From an uncultured Gammaproteobacteria bacterium (GTDB taxonomy: Bacteria > Pseudomonadota > Gammaproteobacteria > Coxiellales > Coxiellaceae), in the NCBI GenBank assembly GCA_902581285.1, contig CACHNP010000002.1:1-64000 (forward strand): a stretch of 64,000 nt of DNA, read 5' to 3'. The notes under the pieces are model-generated. The model was given only the letters and a program-made list of their open reading frames with translations, did no database searches and had not been told where the DNA came from. Below, piece after piece: positions 62,971 through 64,000 of the stretch (position 1 is its first letter; each line of letters starts with the position of its first letter). The translations under genes and the position numbers were made by a program.

Positions 62971-64000
62971 ATGAGAAACGGTATTTTTTTCAGTTCCATT
63001 ACTGCGTGTCTGCTGTTTGCATTGTCTGGCTGCAGTGGCTCCAAAAAAACGGCTGGCTTCACTCCTGGCCCAGTGAAAGTGGGTGTCATAACGATGTGTC
63101 CTAAAACGGTGCCTGTGATTGCGACCACGGATGCGACAGCCGAGGCTGGTACTTACAACATCAAAGTGAAAAACACGCAGCCGAACCTTAAATTAGAAAA
63201 AATAGAGGTAAAAACTGATGATACTGTCAAAAAAGACCAGGTGTTATTTGAGTTATCTGATGATGGTCTAAGTAAACAAAAGCTGGACGCGGCGATAGAG
63301 AATTATAAAAAAGCGTTGACCACTTACAATGCCGAGCTCAAGTTGCCAAAAAACTCGGTTTCCGTAATTGACTTACAACAAGCAAAAGCCGCGGTGTTGA
63401 CGGCACAGCAACAGCAAACTATGGCTCAACAGCAGTTTGATTATTTACAGGTGAAATCGCCTGTTGATGGGAAAATTGAAGACATACCAGACGGCCTCAA
63501 ACCTAATCAAACGGTCAACTCGCAAACGATGCTAGGTGTTGTATTTTCGTCCGATATGCGAGTCGATTATAAGCTGCCTGGGAAATGGGTCTATCACGCA
63601 GCTAACGACCAAGAAGTCAGTGTGTACCGAGATGATCAGCTGGTTGCGAACGGCTCTGTTGCGACAGTGTCTCATCGGTTAACGGACAATTTTTTTAATG
63701 TTTCCGCGCGTGTCAAAGGGGATAAAGCGTTAGTTCCAGGAGAGTGGTTGACGGTAAAGCAAAATATTATGAGCAGAACGGGTGTCTATTTGGTCCCGAG
63801 TTTGGCGGTGGTGCCAGATGGGCAGAGTGATAGTGTGTTTGTTGTGGCTGCAAAGAAAACTAAGGATAACCACTCTTCGGTTATCGCTCAACAGATTCAG
63901 GTTTCTGTTGGTAATGAAAAACGGGGTGATATGGAAGAAATTCTCAGCGGGTTACGACCCGGCGATAAAGTCATCGTTGCAGGTGCGTCTCAGTTACAAG
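62971..64000 (+). CDS. RND-type efflux periplasmic adaptor lipoprotein, 3' end outside window
   Basis: The ATG at 62971 has AAGGTGA at ten bases. The frame is open to the window end (343 codons). The N-terminus is a lipoprotein signal with the lipobox LSGCSG near residue 20. The MexA/AcrA plan follows: IEVKTDDTVKKDQVLFELSD (lipoyl half), a helical hairpin rich in Gln and Ala (LQQAKAAVLTAQQQQTMAQQ), the second lipoyl half FDYLQVKSPVDGKIEDIPDG, then the beta-barrel and a VYLVPSLAVVPDGQSDSVFVV segment. Such adaptors link an inner-membrane RND pump to an outer-membrane channel. The pump gene is expected downstream of the window. Confidence 0.92.
   Translation, partial: MRNGIFFSSITACLLFALSGCSGSKKTAGFTPGPVKVGVITMCPKTVPVIATTDATAEAGTYNIKVKNTQPNLKLEKIEVKTDDTVKKDQVLFELSDDGLSKQKLDAAIENYKKALTTYNAELKLPKNSVSVIDLQQAKAAVLTAQQQQTMAQQQFDYLQVKSPVDGKIEDIPDGLKPNQTVNSQTMLGVVFSSDMRVDYKLPGKWVYHAANDQEVSVYRDDQLVANGSVATVSHRLTDNFFNVSARVKGDKALVPGEWLTVKQNIMSRTGVYLVPSLAVVPDGQSDSVFVVAAKKTKDNHSSVIAQQIQVSVGNEKRGDMEEILSGLRPGDKVIVAGASQLQ

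Overview
This window comes from an AT-rich gammaproteobacterial chromosome. The evidence is conserved gene order: thrS-infC-rpmI-rplT-pheS-pheT-ihfA-merR-like-tRNA-Pro(GGG), ycaR-kdsB, divergent rne/rluC, and rpmF-plsX-fabH-fabD-fabG-acpP-fabF-mltG-tmk-holB-tatD. Between these housekeeping blocks lie very large unrecognised proteins, two ankyrin-type proteins, a lethal-factor-like HExxH protein, a phosphatase-like protein with lost metal-binding motifs and an isolated thiamine-salvage operon. That mixture is what one sees in host-associated, effector-rich lineages such as Legionellales. The order-level placement is inference from content; no marker in the window proves it.

Layout. 1-6.2 kb: two consecutive giant genes of unknown function, the first cut by the window edge. 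6.2-7.6 kb: ispG (isoprenoid synthesis) with a good sigma-70 promoter. 7.4-15.8 kb: five minus-strand genes that look accessory (HExxH zincin, secreted PDZ protein, degenerate phosphatase fold, two unknowns). 16.0-17.5 kb: a strong promoter, a TPP riboswitch, a PQ-loop membrane protein and thiamine pyrophosphokinase, forming a self-contained thiamine uptake and activation operon. 17.5-27 kb: accessory genes, including a membrane-hairpin protein, a coiled-coil/nucleotidyltransferase fusion, a broken CPBP protease, an MFS transporter, acetoacetyl-CoA synthetase and a hotdog thioesterase. 27.4-34.9 kb: tRNA-Val, translation genes and tRNA-Pro. 34.9-37.2 kb: ycaR, a KdsB homologue without its signature motifs, a short-chain dehydrogenase and an HD phosphohydrolase. 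37.4-43.4 kb: a giant unknown protein and two ankyrin proteins. 43.6-57.1 kb: rne, rluC and the fatty-acid cluster with replication and cell-wall genes. 57.2-64 kb: eukaryotic-type glutamine synthetase, a GNAT, recJ, ychJ, two small unknowns and the start of an efflux adaptor.

The most striking feature runs across the whole window. At least seven genes (aacS, thrS, rpmI, an SDR gene, plsX, fabH, fabG), and possibly an eighth (the nucleotidyltransferase), are each interrupted by exactly one extra base inside an A or T run of 6-9. Several are essential genes whose products are otherwise complete with intact catalytic residues. Either the assembly carries a directional homopolymer error, or this organism tolerates +1 homopolymer insertions, for example by RNA-polymerase slippage. 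The second most interesting item is the riboswitch-controlled PQ-loop protein, a candidate thiamine transporter.
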